Assembly (NCBI GenBank): GCA_003282835.1 | Contig: QBYL01000002.1 | Span: 84,864-148,863, forward strand | Origin: Pelagibacteraceae bacterium AG-325-J13 | GTDB taxonomy: Bacteria > Pseudomonadota > Alphaproteobacteria > Pelagibacterales > Pelagibacteraceae | DNA length: 64,000 nucleotides | Direction of reading: 5' to 3' | Shown here: piece by piece, positions 56,505 through 64,000 of the stretch | Position numbering within the stretch: the stretch's first letter is position 1 | Layout of the letters: every line of letters starts with the position of its first letter | Notes under the pieces: model-generated | What the model saw: the letters and a program-made list of their open reading frames with translations, nothing else | What the model was told of the DNA's origin: nothing | Databases searched by the model: none | Translations under genes and position numbers: made by a program

Positions 56505-57275
56505 ATGAGAAAATTAGGTCTATTTGCTTTAGCAGCTGTTGCCGTTTTAGGTATTACTAGCTCAGCTAATGCAGCAACACCTATGCTTGAGACAGGAGAT
56601 TTCGTAGGAATATCTTTCTGGCTTGTATCAATGGGTATGATTGCAACTACAGTATTTTTCTTTGCAGAAAGAAACACGGTAGCTGCATCTTGGAGAACGT
56701 CAATTTCAGTAGCTGGACTAGTTACTGGTGTTGCATTCATTCATTATATGTACATGAGAGAAGTTTGGATCACTACAGGAGACACACCAACAGTATACAG
56801 ATATATTGACTGGTTGATCACTGTACCGCTTCAAATGGTAGAATTCTATCTAATCTTGGCAGCAGTAAGAAAAGTGCCAAGCTCAATATTCTGGAAACTA
56901 TTAATTGGTTCATTAGTAATGTTAATCGGTGGATATTTAGGAGAAGCTGGTTACATTCAACCATTTGTAGGTTTCGTAATCGGAATGGCGGGATGGATCT
57001 ACATCTTGTTTGAAATATTCTCAGGTGAGGCTGGAACTTTGGCGGCAAAAGCTGGTAACAAAGCTATGTCTACCGCTTTCAGTGCTATGAGAATAATCGT
57101 AACTATTGGTTGGGCTATATATCCATTAGGATATGTATTCGGTTACCTAACTGGTGGTGTAGATGCAAATGCATTGAACATTATTTATAACTTAGCTGAC
57201 TTTATTAACAAGATCGCATTCGGTCTTGTAATTTGGGCAGCAGCAATGCAAAACACAAGATTAGCATCTAGATAA
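56505..57275 (+). CDS. Proteorhodopsin, predicted blue-absorbing
   Basis: This 256-residue light-driven proton pump has a signal peptide (about 1-23) and seven membrane helices. Functional residues are visible with an offset of 5 from reference numbering: H80 (H75), D102 proton acceptor in YRYIDWLITVP, Q110 at the spectral-tuning site (105), E113 proton donor, and K236, the retinal lysine in DFINKIAFG. Q at the tuning site predicts blue absorption, as in open-ocean types. A strong Shine-Dalgarno precedes it and an intrinsic terminator follows within 50 bp, so it may be transcribed alone. Retinal genes are not in the window. Confidence 0.98.
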   Translation: MRKLGLFALAAVAVLGITSSANAATPMLETGDFVGISFWLVSMGMIATTVFFFAERNTVAASWRTSISVAGLVTGVAFIHYMYMREVWITTGDTPTVYRYIDWLITVPLQMVEFYLILAAVRKVPSSIFWKLLIGSLVMLIGGYLGEAGYIQPFVGFVIGMAGWIYILFEIFSGEAGTLAAKAGNKAMSTAFSAMRIIVTIGWAIYPLGYVFGYLTGGVDANALNIIYNLADFINKIAFGLVIWAAAMQNTRLASR

Positions 57276-57297
57276 TAGATAATAATTTATAAAAAAA

Positions 57298-57329
57298 GGG
57301 CAGGTATGTTTTACATACTTGCCCTTTTT
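57298..57329 (+). terminator. Intrinsic terminator after proteorhodopsin
   Basis: A 12-bp stem with one G-T pair (GGGCAGGTATGT paired with ACATACTTGCCC, loop TTT) at 57298-57324 is followed by five T. It lies 22 bp after the proteorhodopsin stop. Because an in-frame ATG upstream of the ferredoxin falls inside this hairpin, the ferredoxin must start later, at 57354. Readthrough may still feed the downstream genes. Confidence 0.93.
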
Positions 57330-57353
57330 CTTTTTATACTTATATATACTACG

Positions 57354-57674
57354 ATGACAAAAATTACATACAAAGATCAGCAAGGAAACTCTAAAACAAT
57401 AGAAGTTGAAAATGGTCTTTCTGTGATGGAGGGAGCTATACAAAACGATATATCTGGAATAGATGCTGATTGTGGAGGATCTATGGCATGCGCTACTTGC
57501 CATGTTTATGTCGAAGAAAAGTGGTTAGATAAACTTCCTAAAGCTGAAGATGGAGAAGTTGATATGATTGATATGGCATTTGAACCAAAAAAAAATAGCA
57601 GACTTAGTTGTCAAATTATTGTTAATGATGAGTTAGACGGGTTTACAGTGACAACTCCAGAAAAACAATCCTAA
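57354..57674 (+). CDS. 2Fe-2S ferredoxin (adrenodoxin type)
   Basis: This 106-residue ferredoxin has cluster ligands in DADCGGSMACATCHV (C-x5-C-x2-C) and a fourth cysteine in SRLSCQI, with the YKDQQGNSKTIEVENGLS N-terminal beta-grasp. The frame extends to 57306, but those 16 residues lie within the terminator hairpin and are not part of ferredoxins, so 57354 is chosen. It overlaps the reductase gene by one base (TAATG) and so is translationally linked to it. Confidence 0.94.
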   Translation: MTKITYKDQQGNSKTIEVENGLSVMEGAIQNDISGIDADCGGSMACATCHVYVEEKWLDKLPKAEDGEVDMIDMAFEPKKNSRLSCQIIVNDELDGFTVTTPEKQS

Positions 57675-58687
57675 TGATAAAAACCGATGTGATAATTATT
57701 GGAGCTGGACCGGTAGGATTATTTGCAATCCACCAACTTGGTATAAAAGGGCTTAAAGCAGTTGTAATTGATAATTTAGATAAACCTGGAGGACAGTGTA
57801 TTGAGCTTTATCCAGATAAACCCATATATGATATTCCCGCTGTTCCTGAATGTACTGGAAAAGAACTTACGGACAGATTGCTTGAACAAACAAAACCCTT
57901 TAAAACAAAATTTTATCTTAACGAAAGAGTTGAGGAGGTAAAATCAAAAGAAGATAATTGGAGCATTAAAACAAGTAATAACAACGAGTTTATTGCTCCT
58001 AATATAATTATTGCAGGTGGGGTTGGTTCATTTGAACCTAGAAAACTTTCTTTAAAAGATACAGATAAATTTGAGGGAAAATCAATATTTTATTCAGTGA
58101 AAAATAAAAATGATTTTAAAAATAAAAATATTTCTATATTTGGAGGAGGGGACTCCGCACTTGATTGGGCCTTAGAGTTATCGAAGTTATCTAAAATAAC
58201 TCTAATTCATAGAAGAAAAGATTTTAGAGGAGCTCAACATACATTAGAAGAAATAAGAAAACTAGAAAAACAAGGCAAAATTATAATTAAAACTCCATTT
58301 CAATTAGATAATATCGAAGGAAATGAAAAAATTCAATCTATTACAATTAAAGATGAGAATGGCAAATCAGAAAAAATTGAAACAGATATAATATTAAGTT
58401 TTTTTGGTTTAGTAATGAAACTTGGTCCAATAGCTGAATGGGGTTTAAATATGGATAAAAAGAATATTTCTGTAAATCCGAATAACTTTGAAACAAATAA
58501 AAAAGGAATATTTGCTGTTGGAGATATTTGTACTTACCCTGGAAAACTGAAATTGATATTATCAGGTTTCCATGAAGTGGCTCTTGCTTCTGTTGAATGT
58601 TTTAAAAGAGCAAGACCAAATGAAAAATATAAGTTCGAATTCACCACTTCTTCTAAAGTTATAAAAGCTAGACTTGGAAAAAAATGA
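57674..58687 (+). CDS. Ferredoxin-NADP+ reductase, thioredoxin-reductase-like type
   Basis: The 337-residue flavoprotein has FAD motif VIIIGAGPVGLFAIHQLG, the PGGQCIELYPDKPIYDIPAVP block, and NADP motif FGGGDSALDWALEL with the IHRRKDFRGAQHT loop. The redox-active C-x-x-C of thioredoxin reductase is absent, which together with the length marks the TrxR-like FNR family. It probably connects NADPH with the ferredoxin encoded immediately upstream. It overlaps the GST gene by 4 bp. Databases often label such genes thioredoxin reductase. Confidence 0.9.
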   Translation: MIKTDVIIIGAGPVGLFAIHQLGIKGLKAVVIDNLDKPGGQCIELYPDKPIYDIPAVPECTGKELTDRLLEQTKPFKTKFYLNERVEEVKSKEDNWSIKTSNNNEFIAPNIIIAGGVGSFEPRKLSLKDTDKFEGKSIFYSVKNKNDFKNKNISIFGGGDSALDWALELSKLSKITLIHRRKDFRGAQHTLEEIRKLEKQGKIIIKTPFQLDNIEGNEKIQSITIKDENGKSEKIETDIILSFFGLVMKLGPIAEWGLNMDKKNISVNPNNFETNKKGIFAVGDICTYPGKLKLILSGFHEVALASVECFKRARPNEKYKFEFTTSSKVIKARLGKK

Positions 58688-59310
58688 TTGAACTTTTAAC
58701 CGCTAACACGCCAAACGGTAAAAAGATATCTATCATGTTAGAAGAAATAAAATTAGAATATAAAGTAACAAAAATAAATATCTATAAAGATGAACAATTT
58801 AAACCAGAATTTAAAAAAATTAGTCCTTTTAAAAAAATTCCAGTGATAATCGATCATGAAAATAAAATAAGTCTTTTTGAGTCTGGAGCAATTTTAATTT
58901 ATTTGGGAGAAAAAAGTGGTAAGTTTTATAGTAAAGAAGAAAGAACAAATATAAATCAATGGTTAATGGGACAGATGGCTTATGTAGGTCCTTTGTTAGG
59001 TCAACATCATCAGTTTCATCATTATAACCCTGGTAAAAGTGAATTTGGAGAAAAAAGATACTTTAAGATTGCAGAGCAAATTTATAAGGATTTAGATGAA
59101 AGACTATCAAAGAGTAAATTTTTAGCAGGTGAAAATTATACAATTGCTGATATTGCAACTTTTCCTTGGATAGCAAGACATGAGTGGCATGACATTGGTT
59201 TAAAGAAATTTAAAAATTTAACTAGATGGTACAATGAAATTTCAAGCAGGGAAGGAGTTATAAAAGGTTATGATTTACTTAAAAAAGGTGAAAACATACC
59301 TAGAGTTTAA
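58684..59310 (+). CDS. Glutathione S-transferase, Nu-class-like
   Basis: The 208-residue protein has a GST N-terminal thioredoxin fold starting IELLTANTPNGKKISIMLEE, with ISPFKKIPVIID and FESGAILIYLGE, and an all-helical C-terminal domain with GENYTIADIATFPWIARHEWHD. The TPNGKK opening and GQHHQFHHY resemble the YfcG/YghU Nu class, some of which reduce disulfides with glutathione. It ends on the TTAA shared with the convergent dksA. It completes a ferredoxin-FNR-GST redox run. Confidence 0.93.
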   Translation: MIELLTANTPNGKKISIMLEEIKLEYKVTKINIYKDEQFKPEFKKISPFKKIPVIIDHENKISLFESGAILIYLGEKSGKFYSKEERTNINQWLMGQMAYVGPLLGQHHQFHHYNPGKSEFGEKRYFKIAEQIYKDLDERLSKSKFLAGENYTIADIATFPWIARHEWHDIGLKKFKNLTRWYNEISSREGVIKGYDLLKKGENIPRV

Positions 59311-59732
59311 TCATCTATAAAAACTTTTTCGTCTCTTTCATGTTTTTCTTGAGCTTCGATAGATAGTGTAGCTACTGGTCTAGCCATTAATCTTTTTAAA
59401 CCAATTGGCTCACCTGTCTCTTCACAATAACCATAAGTTCCATCCTTTAACCTTTGTAAAGCTGAATTAATTTTTGATATGAGTTTTCTACTTCTATTTA
59501 ACGCCTTCATTTCTACTGACTTGTCTGTGTAAGATGAAGCTTGATCAACAATGTCAGCTGAGGAAACGTTGTCGTCGTTTGAATTTAATAAATTTCCGAG
59601 ATTGTTAGCTTTTATTATATCTTTTTTCCATTGAATAAGCTCTTCAGTAAAAAATTTTTTGTGTTTGGAGCACATATATTTTTCTTTAGAATTTGGTGTA
59701 TATTTTTTTTTTATAGTTTTTTTTTTAAGCAT
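59307..59732 (-). CDS. dksA: DksA-type transcription factor
   Basis: DksA binds RNA polymerase and, with ppGpp, adjusts rRNA and amino-acid promoters. The 141-residue protein has a central coiled coil with the ADIVDQASSYTDKSVEM tip region and a C-terminal globular domain, GTYGYCEETGEPIGLKRLMA then RPVATLSIEAQEKHERD. Only one of the four zinc cysteines remains, which is common for Alphaproteobacteria. The N-terminal part is lysine rich. It is divergent from the GT83-like gene. Confidence 0.93.
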   Translation of the reverse strand: MLKKKTIKKKYTPNSKEKYMCSKHKKFFTEELIQWKKDIIKANNLGNLLNSNDDNVSSADIVDQASSYTDKSVEMKALNRSRKLISKINSALQRLKDGTYGYCEETGEPIGLKRLMARPVATLSIEAQEKHERDEKVFIDD

Positions 59733-59805
59733 TTTTTAGAATTTGGGGAGTATATGTTTGAATTTAGTCGTGTCAATAGTTTAAAAATTGTATTAGTTTA
59801 TTGCA

Positions 59806-61176
59806 ATGATAGCAAAGAAAAATATAAACAAGTTATTTTTAATATTTTTATTCACACATGTTATAATATGGACATTAATACCTTCATTTTCTAATCTAAA
59901 TTTACCACTCGATACAATCGAAGCTTTAGCATGGGGAAGTAATTTGGATTGGGGTTTTAACAAACATCCTCCCTTAAGTGCTTTAGCAGTCGAAATGGTT
60001 TATCAAATTTTTGGTAATCAAGATTGGGCATATTATTTATTAAGTCAATTATTTATCGTATTTGGTTTTTACATTGTATTTAAATTTTCAGAGGATTTTT
60101 TTAACAATAAATTTCTATCTTTTATATCTGTAATCATTTTAGAAGGAATTTATTTTTTCAATTTTACCTCACCAGAGTTCAACGTTAATATTTGTCAAAT
60201 TCCTTTTTGGGCTTTAAGTATTTTTTATACTTGGAAATGTATAAAATTTGAAAAAACAAAAGATTATATTTTACTTGGTCTTTTTCTTGGCCTAGGCATC
60301 TTATCAAAATATCTTTTTGTATATTTATTAATTGGAATAAAATTTCTATTTATTTCACTAATAATTAAAAAAAAAATTAAATACAAAAATTATTTATTTG
60401 TAGCCCCAATTACGTTTTTAGTTTTATTACCACATATAATATGGTTGATAGAAAATAATTTCGCTCCAGTTATTTATGGACTTCAAAGAACTGGAGAGCC
60501 TGGAGAGCTTTTAGATCATATAATTCTTCCTATTATTTTTTTATCTAAACAAATAGGAATACTAATACCTATATTTCTAATGACGTTTTTTTTATCGAAA
60601 AAATATAAATTAAAATCAAATTTTTCTGATGTTAAATTTACTTTTTTATTTTATGTAGTTATTGTTCCAATTATATCTATCTTAATAACATCTATATTTT
60701 TTGGCATTAAAATCAGAACTATGTGGATGACTCCATTTTATTTATTTTTTGGAGTTTTGTTGATTTATATAATTAGAAATCAAATATTTAATTCAAATTT
60801 AAAAAAATTTACTACAGTTTTTGTTTTTTTCTTTATTTTGTCCCCAGTGATTTATCTAACAATATCTCTCACAAACGATAAAAAAAGAACAGATTACCCA
60901 GGCGGTGAAATAGCAAGGTTGGTTCAAAATAAATGGGATGATAATTATAGAAATGAAATAAAAATTGTTATAGGAGATGAGTGGGCAGCCGGCAATCTTT
61001 CGTATCATCTTAATTCAAGACCTAGGTGGATGCAGGGATTAAATATTGATGTTTCTGAAATAAATTTGGACGAAGGTATTATATATACTGGCAATCCTAA
61101 GGTTCTAAAAAAAGTTTGTCCCGGGGTTTTCGGAGTTATAAGACCAGTAGGATATTGTATGATAGGGCGAAAATGA
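59806..61176 (+). CDS. ArnT/PMT-like membrane glycosyltransferase
   Basis: This 456-residue protein has about ten hydrophobic helices and the first-loop acidic motif of the GT-C (GT83/PMT_2) type: LPLDTIEALAWGSNLDWGFNKHPPLS, where the D-x-x-E and H-P-P residues are typical. A C-terminal periplasmic part (about 365-456, with GDEWAAGNLSYHLNSRPRW) follows. It probably transfers a lipid-linked sugar to a periplasmic acceptor such as lipid A. It overlaps the next gene by 4 bp (ATGA). Confidence 0.85.
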   Translation: MIAKKNINKLFLIFLFTHVIIWTLIPSFSNLNLPLDTIEALAWGSNLDWGFNKHPPLSALAVEMVYQIFGNQDWAYYLLSQLFIVFGFYIVFKFSEDFFNNKFLSFISVIILEGIYFFNFTSPEFNVNICQIPFWALSIFYTWKCIKFEKTKDYILLGLFLGLGILSKYLFVYLLIGIKFLFISLIIKKKIKYKNYLFVAPITFLVLLPHIIWLIENNFAPVIYGLQRTGEPGELLDHIILPIIFLSKQIGILIPIFLMTFFLSKKYKLKSNFSDVKFTFLFYVVIVPIISILITSIFFGIKIRTMWMTPFYLFFGVLLIYIIRNQIFNSNLKKFTTVFVFFFILSPVIYLTISLTNDKKRTDYPGGEIARLVQNKWDDNYRNEIKIVIGDEWAAGNLSYHLNSRPRWMQGLNIDVSEINLDEGIIYTGNPKVLKKVCPGVFGVIRPVGYCMIGRK

Positions 61177-62045
61177 AAAAAATTGCAATTTTGATCCCTG
61201 TTTATAACGATTGGGAGTCTTTGTTGGCCCTTTTAAAAGATATTAATTCTGAAATTCAAAAGATAAATAATTGTAAATTCAGTTGCTTGGTAGTCAACGA
61301 TGCTTCTACAATCAAAGCTCCCACCTTATTTAAACCAATAAATTTAGAAAATTTGACATTGATAAATATGAAAAAAAATACAGGCCACCAAAGGTGTATA
61401 GCTTTTGGACTTAGGTATATCAATTTAAAAGAAAACTATGATCGTGTTATCGTAATGGATGGAGACGGAGAGGATAGACCTGCAGAAATCCCAAAATTAA
61501 TTGAAAAAGCAAATCAAAATACTAACTTATCAGTTGTTGCTAAAAGAGTGAAAAGATCAGAAGGCCCTTTATTTCAAAATCTTTATAAGTTTCATAAATT
61601 TATTACTTTATTTTTTACAGGAAAAAAAATTAATTTTGGTAATTATATTTGTTTAACAAAAAAAGATGTTTCCATACTTATCGATAAAGAATCTTTATGG
61701 AGTAGTATTTCAGGATCCTTTAAAAAACATATAAACAACTTTAACGAGATAAGTTCGGTAAGAGGGTTGAGATATTTTGGTCCTTCGAGAATGTCTATAT
61801 TTAAACTTGCAGTTCACTCGTTTTCAATTATTTCAGTTTTCAAGTATATTGTCTTTCTAAGGTCAACATTTCTTCTCATTTTTTTAATGTTTTTAGCTAA
61901 ATACTTTGGCTCAGCAGTAATTTTTTTACAAATTATATTAATTTTATTTAACTTATTAATCTTCTTGGCTTCTTTAAGAGAAAATAAGAAAGCTTTAATC
62001 AACAGTCATGAAAATATATTAACAAAGCACAATATTACACAATAA
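61173..62045 (+). CDS. Polyprenyl-phosphate glycosyltransferase (GtrB-like, GT2)
   Basis: The product is 290 residues: a GT-A domain (KKIAILIPVYNDWESLLALL, NDAST, HQRCIAFGLRYINLKEN, VMDGDGEDRPAEIPKL) followed by two C-terminal membrane helices (about 215-280). This layout is that of DPM/GtrB synthases that load a sugar onto undecaprenyl or dolichyl phosphate. The frame extends upstream to 61116, but the ATG at 61173 overlaps the previous TGA as ATGA and precedes the motif directly, so it is chosen. It likely supplies the lipid-linked sugar for the GT-C protein upstream. Confidence 0.88.
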   Translation: MKKIAILIPVYNDWESLLALLKDINSEIQKINNCKFSCLVVNDASTIKAPTLFKPINLENLTLINMKKNTGHQRCIAFGLRYINLKENYDRVIVMDGDGEDRPAEIPKLIEKANQNTNLSVVAKRVKRSEGPLFQNLYKFHKFITLFFTGKKINFGNYICLTKKDVSILIDKESLWSSISGSFKKHINNFNEISSVRGLRYFGPSRMSIFKLAVHSFSIISVFKYIVFLRSTFLLIFLMFLAKYFGSAVIFLQIILILFNLLIFLASLRENKKALINSHENILTKHNITQ

Positions 62046-62174
62046 ATAGTTGAAAATTGAGTCCTAAACTGAATCAAAGCGGAATCAAAACAAGAACATT
62101 AATGATTTTATCATTGTCGATAATTTCAATCAGAGGTAGTGTAAATAAACTTAATTAATTTGGAGGAATATAAA

Positions 62175-62537
62175 ATGTTAATTCTTAAATGTCACTGTAG
62201 GGGTGTGGAAGCAGAGATAAACGCCCCAGAAAAAATAGAAAAAATGATGAGGTGTAATTGTTCAATTTGTAAAAGAAAAGGCGCGATTATGTCTATCGTC
62301 AAAAATGAAGATTTTAAAATTATTAAGGGAAAAGAAATCATTTCTCTTTACAAATTTCACACTAAAACCGCTAAACATTTTTTTTGTTCTGTTTGCGGTA
62401 TATATACTCATCATAATCCCAGAATAAATCCAAGTTTAACAGGGTTTAATCTTGGATGTATAGATAGTATTGATACGTTTAAACTTCAGAACATCAATCT
62501 AGCTGACGGTGAAAATCATCCATTAGATAAATCATAA
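62175..62537 (+). CDS. GFA-family zinc protein (formaldehyde-activating enzyme-like)
   Basis: The 120-residue protein belongs to the GFA/CENP-V family, zinc proteins first described as glutathione-formaldehyde activators. Cysteines are in LKCHCRG, MRCNCSICKRKG and FFCSVCGIYTHHNPR, matching C-x-C, C-N-C-S-x-C and C-x-x-C-G. The ATG at 62175 lies 8 bases after GGAGG (62162-62166); the upstream TTG at 62160 overlaps that ribosome site and is rejected. One-carbon metabolism would fit SAR11, but the substrate is unproven. Confidence 0.85.
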   Translation: MLILKCHCRGVEAEINAPEKIEKMMRCNCSICKRKGAIMSIVKNEDFKIIKGKEIISLYKFHTKTAKHFFCSVCGIYTHHNPRINPSLTGFNLGCIDSIDTFKLQNINLADGENHPLDKS

Positions 62538-62543
62538 AATAGA

Positions 62544-63461
62544 ATGAGAACAAATTTTTTGGATAATTCAAAGATTAAAAAACAATATCTAAAATTTATA
62601 AGATCTCAAGAAACTACCAAAGATACATTTAGGCAAAAAATTAAACAATTAGATACAATTTATATTCCTTTGTGTGATCTAATTTTTAAAAAATTTCATA
62701 AGAGAAAAAATACACAAATAATAGGTTTAAGCGGCAGCCAAGGTTCTGGTAAGTCTACAATTTCAAAAATATTAAAAATTATATTAAAAGAAAAATATAA
62801 ATTAAATGTCACTATTATTTCAATTGACGATTTTTATAAAACACTTGAAGAAAGAAAGAAAATGTCAAAAAAAATAAGTGATCTTTTTTTCACTAGAGGT
62901 GTTCCTGGTACACACGATACTAGATTGTTGTATAATAGCTTAAAAAAATTAAAAAGAAAAAATTTTAGACCATTTTCTATCCCAAAATTTGATAAATCAA
63001 AAGATAATAGATGTGATAAAAATCATTGGTTAAAAATTAAAAAAAAACCTGATATCATAATTTTCGAAGGATGGTGTGTTGGCGCTAAATCTCAACCAAA
63101 AAACAGTTTAATTAATCCAATAAATGAATTAGAAAGAAAACAAGATAAATATTTAATTTGGAGAAAAAAAGTAAATTTAGAGCTTAAAGGTGAATACAAA
63201 AAAATTTTTGATTTAATTAATTTACTAATTTTTTTAAAAATTCCTAGCTTTAAATATGTTTACATGTGGCGGGCGTTACAAGAAAAAAAACTTAGAACTA
63301 GTTCAAAGGGAAATAAGATTATGAATAATATCCAAATAAAAAGATTCATAATGTTTTATGAAAGAATAACACGTGATATGTTAAAAACTTTGCCTATGAA
63401 ATCAAAAGTTCTCATCAGCATTGATGAATCCCATTGTTTACATTCAATGAAAGTTAATTAA
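62544..63461 (+). CDS. D-glycerate 3-kinase-like P-loop kinase
   Basis: This 305-residue protein has a Walker A GLSGSQGSGKSTISKI near residue 59 and the surrounding IISIDDFYKTLEER, TRGVPGTHDTRLL and IIFEGWCVGAK blocks of the plant-type GLYK family, which phosphorylates D-glycerate to 3-phosphoglycerate, as in photorespiratory-type glycolate recycling. SAR11 can use glycolate, so a role there is plausible (inference). It starts 6 bp after the GFA gene and ends directly before the TolC-like gene. Confidence 0.87.
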   Translation: MRTNFLDNSKIKKQYLKFIRSQETTKDTFRQKIKQLDTIYIPLCDLIFKKFHKRKNTQIIGLSGSQGSGKSTISKILKIILKEKYKLNVTIISIDDFYKTLEERKKMSKKISDLFFTRGVPGTHDTRLLYNSLKKLKRKNFRPFSIPKFDKSKDNRCDKNHWLKIKKKPDIIIFEGWCVGAKSQPKNSLINPINELERKQDKYLIWRKKVNLELKGEYKKIFDLINLLIFLKIPSFKYVYMWRALQEKKLRTSSKGNKIMNNIQIKRFIMFYERITRDMLKTLPMKSKVLISIDESHCLHSMKVN

Positions 63462-64000
63462 ATGAATTTAATCTTAAAAATATTAATTATATTATTATAT
63501 TTTAATTTTGCTAATGCCGAAATCAATTTAACGTATTATTTAAATGAAGCTTTTAAAAATAATATCAAATTGAATGCTGAAAGAAAAAACTATAAGTCAA
63601 TTAAGGAAAACATAAATATTTCTAGAAGTGAATTTTTACCCAGTATTTCACTGTCCGGGGATCAAAGTAGCACTCAGTCTACAAATAAGACTAATCAAAG
63701 TGGAACAAATTTAAAAGACTCAAGTTTAGATACGGAGACAAAAAAAATTTCTGTTGATCAAAAAGTATTTCAAGGTTTTAAAGGATATAATTCTTTTAAA
63801 AAATCTGAATTACAAGTAGAACAGGCATCTTTTAAACTTAAACAAACCGAACAACAAACTATTTTAGATACTATAGCATCATATTTTGATTTAATATTTA
63901 AGATTAAAAATTTAGAATTTAATACATCAAACGTAAACCTTTTTGAGAGACAAGTAGAATCTGACAGCGTGAGATTACAAAAGGGAGAAATTACTTTAAC
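63462..64000 (+). CDS. TolC-like outer-membrane channel (5' part)
   Basis: The gene runs off the right edge. The visible 179 residues start with a signal peptide (MNLILKILIILLYFNFANA), then TYYLNEAFKNNIKLNAERKN and SRSEFLPSISLSGDQSS, the usual repeat unit of TolC/OEP proteins, followed by heptad-like helices (SELQVEQASFKLKQTEQQTI, TIASYFDLIFK). It probably forms the outer-membrane duct for type I secretion or efflux. Its inner-membrane partners are not visible here. It begins one base after the kinase stop. Confidence 0.88.
   Translation, partial: MNLILKILIILLYFNFANAEINLTYYLNEAFKNNIKLNAERKNYKSIKENINISRSEFLPSISLSGDQSSTQSTNKTNQSGTNLKDSSLDTETKKISVDQKVFQGFKGYNSFKKSELQVEQASFKLKQTEQQTILDTIASYFDLIFKIKNLEFNTSNVNLFERQVESDSVRLQKGEITL

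Noticed and set aside
57306..57353. Upstream ATG extending the ferredoxin by 16 residues
   Set aside because: It lies within the rhodopsin terminator hairpin and adds a hydrophobic stretch not found in ferredoxins.

Overview
The window looks like a SAR11 (Candidatus Pelagibacter-type, Alphaproteobacteria) chromosome segment. It is very A+T rich (about 70% by eye) and almost free of intergenic DNA. The proteins carry alphaproteobacterial signatures: a TrcR/DUF1013 regulator, cysteine-poor DksA and L31, an N-terminally extended DHPS, and the yebC-ruvC-tol-pal-cpoB-tilS-ftsH-folP-glmM gene order. A proteorhodopsin is followed by ferredoxin, ferredoxin reductase, GST and DksA genes. Species assignment is inference; I could not run a search.

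Layout. 1-2616: cell-surface genes (start of a deacetylase-like gene, a GT2 glycosyltransferase, two acetyltransferase-like proteins). 2603-12000: one long minus-strand run, read tkt, pgk, class I fba, thiE, efp, suhB, rpmE, trcR, rpsU, csp, initiator tRNA, typA. 12063-27802: a plus-strand run with a coiled-coil protein, zapA, 5-FCL, a YmdB-like phosphodiesterase, yebC, a ruvC-like gene, the complete tolQRAB-pal-cpoB envelope system, tilS, ftsH, folP, glmM, thiD and purA. 27799-33800: rpoH, rluD, tRNA-Arg(TCG), then an accessory-looking minus-strand block (GT17 glycosyltransferase, Fe/2OG-type oxygenase, ABC-2 exporter) and sua5. 33822-39575: xseB-ispA-dxs, aroC, pdxH and a long-chain polyprenyl synthase. 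39725-48099: S49 peptidase, glyQS, ppdK, nadC/nadA, tRNA-Leu(GAG). 48242-53041: RhlE helicase, a 38-residue membrane peptide, cytochrome c', DUF411, cytochrome b561, a CBS protein, DUF4396 and YgfZ. 53078-59732: dihydroorotase, propionyl-CoA synthetase, and the proteorhodopsin locus. 59806-64000: a GT83-like plus GtrB-like pair, a GFA protein, glycerate kinase and the start of a TolC-like channel.

The genes group into translation (initiator tRNA, S21, cold-shock protein, BipA, EF-P, L31, GlyRS, TilS, RluD, Sua5), envelope integrity (Tol-Pal, GlmM, surface glycosylation), isoprenoids (Dxs, IspA, polyprenyl synthase), central carbon (Tkt, Pgk, Fba, PPDK, PrpE) and light or redox metabolism (proteorhodopsin, ferredoxin, FNR, b561, c').

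The most striking points follow. An initiator tRNA is wedged 5 bp after csp and 3 bp before typA, in one reading direction with an rpsU gene that appears to start with ATT. Convergent gene junctions are almost all collapsed, four of them sharing a single TTAA as both stop codons. A phage-like RuvC sits where ruvCAB is expected. The proteorhodopsin leader carries an 18-bp perfect palindrome and a 10-bp inverted repeat. Only two convincing intrinsic terminators were found, after pal and after proteorhodopsin. No CRISPR array, insertion sequence or rRNA gene was seen, and no gene-free stretch exceeds 300 bases.
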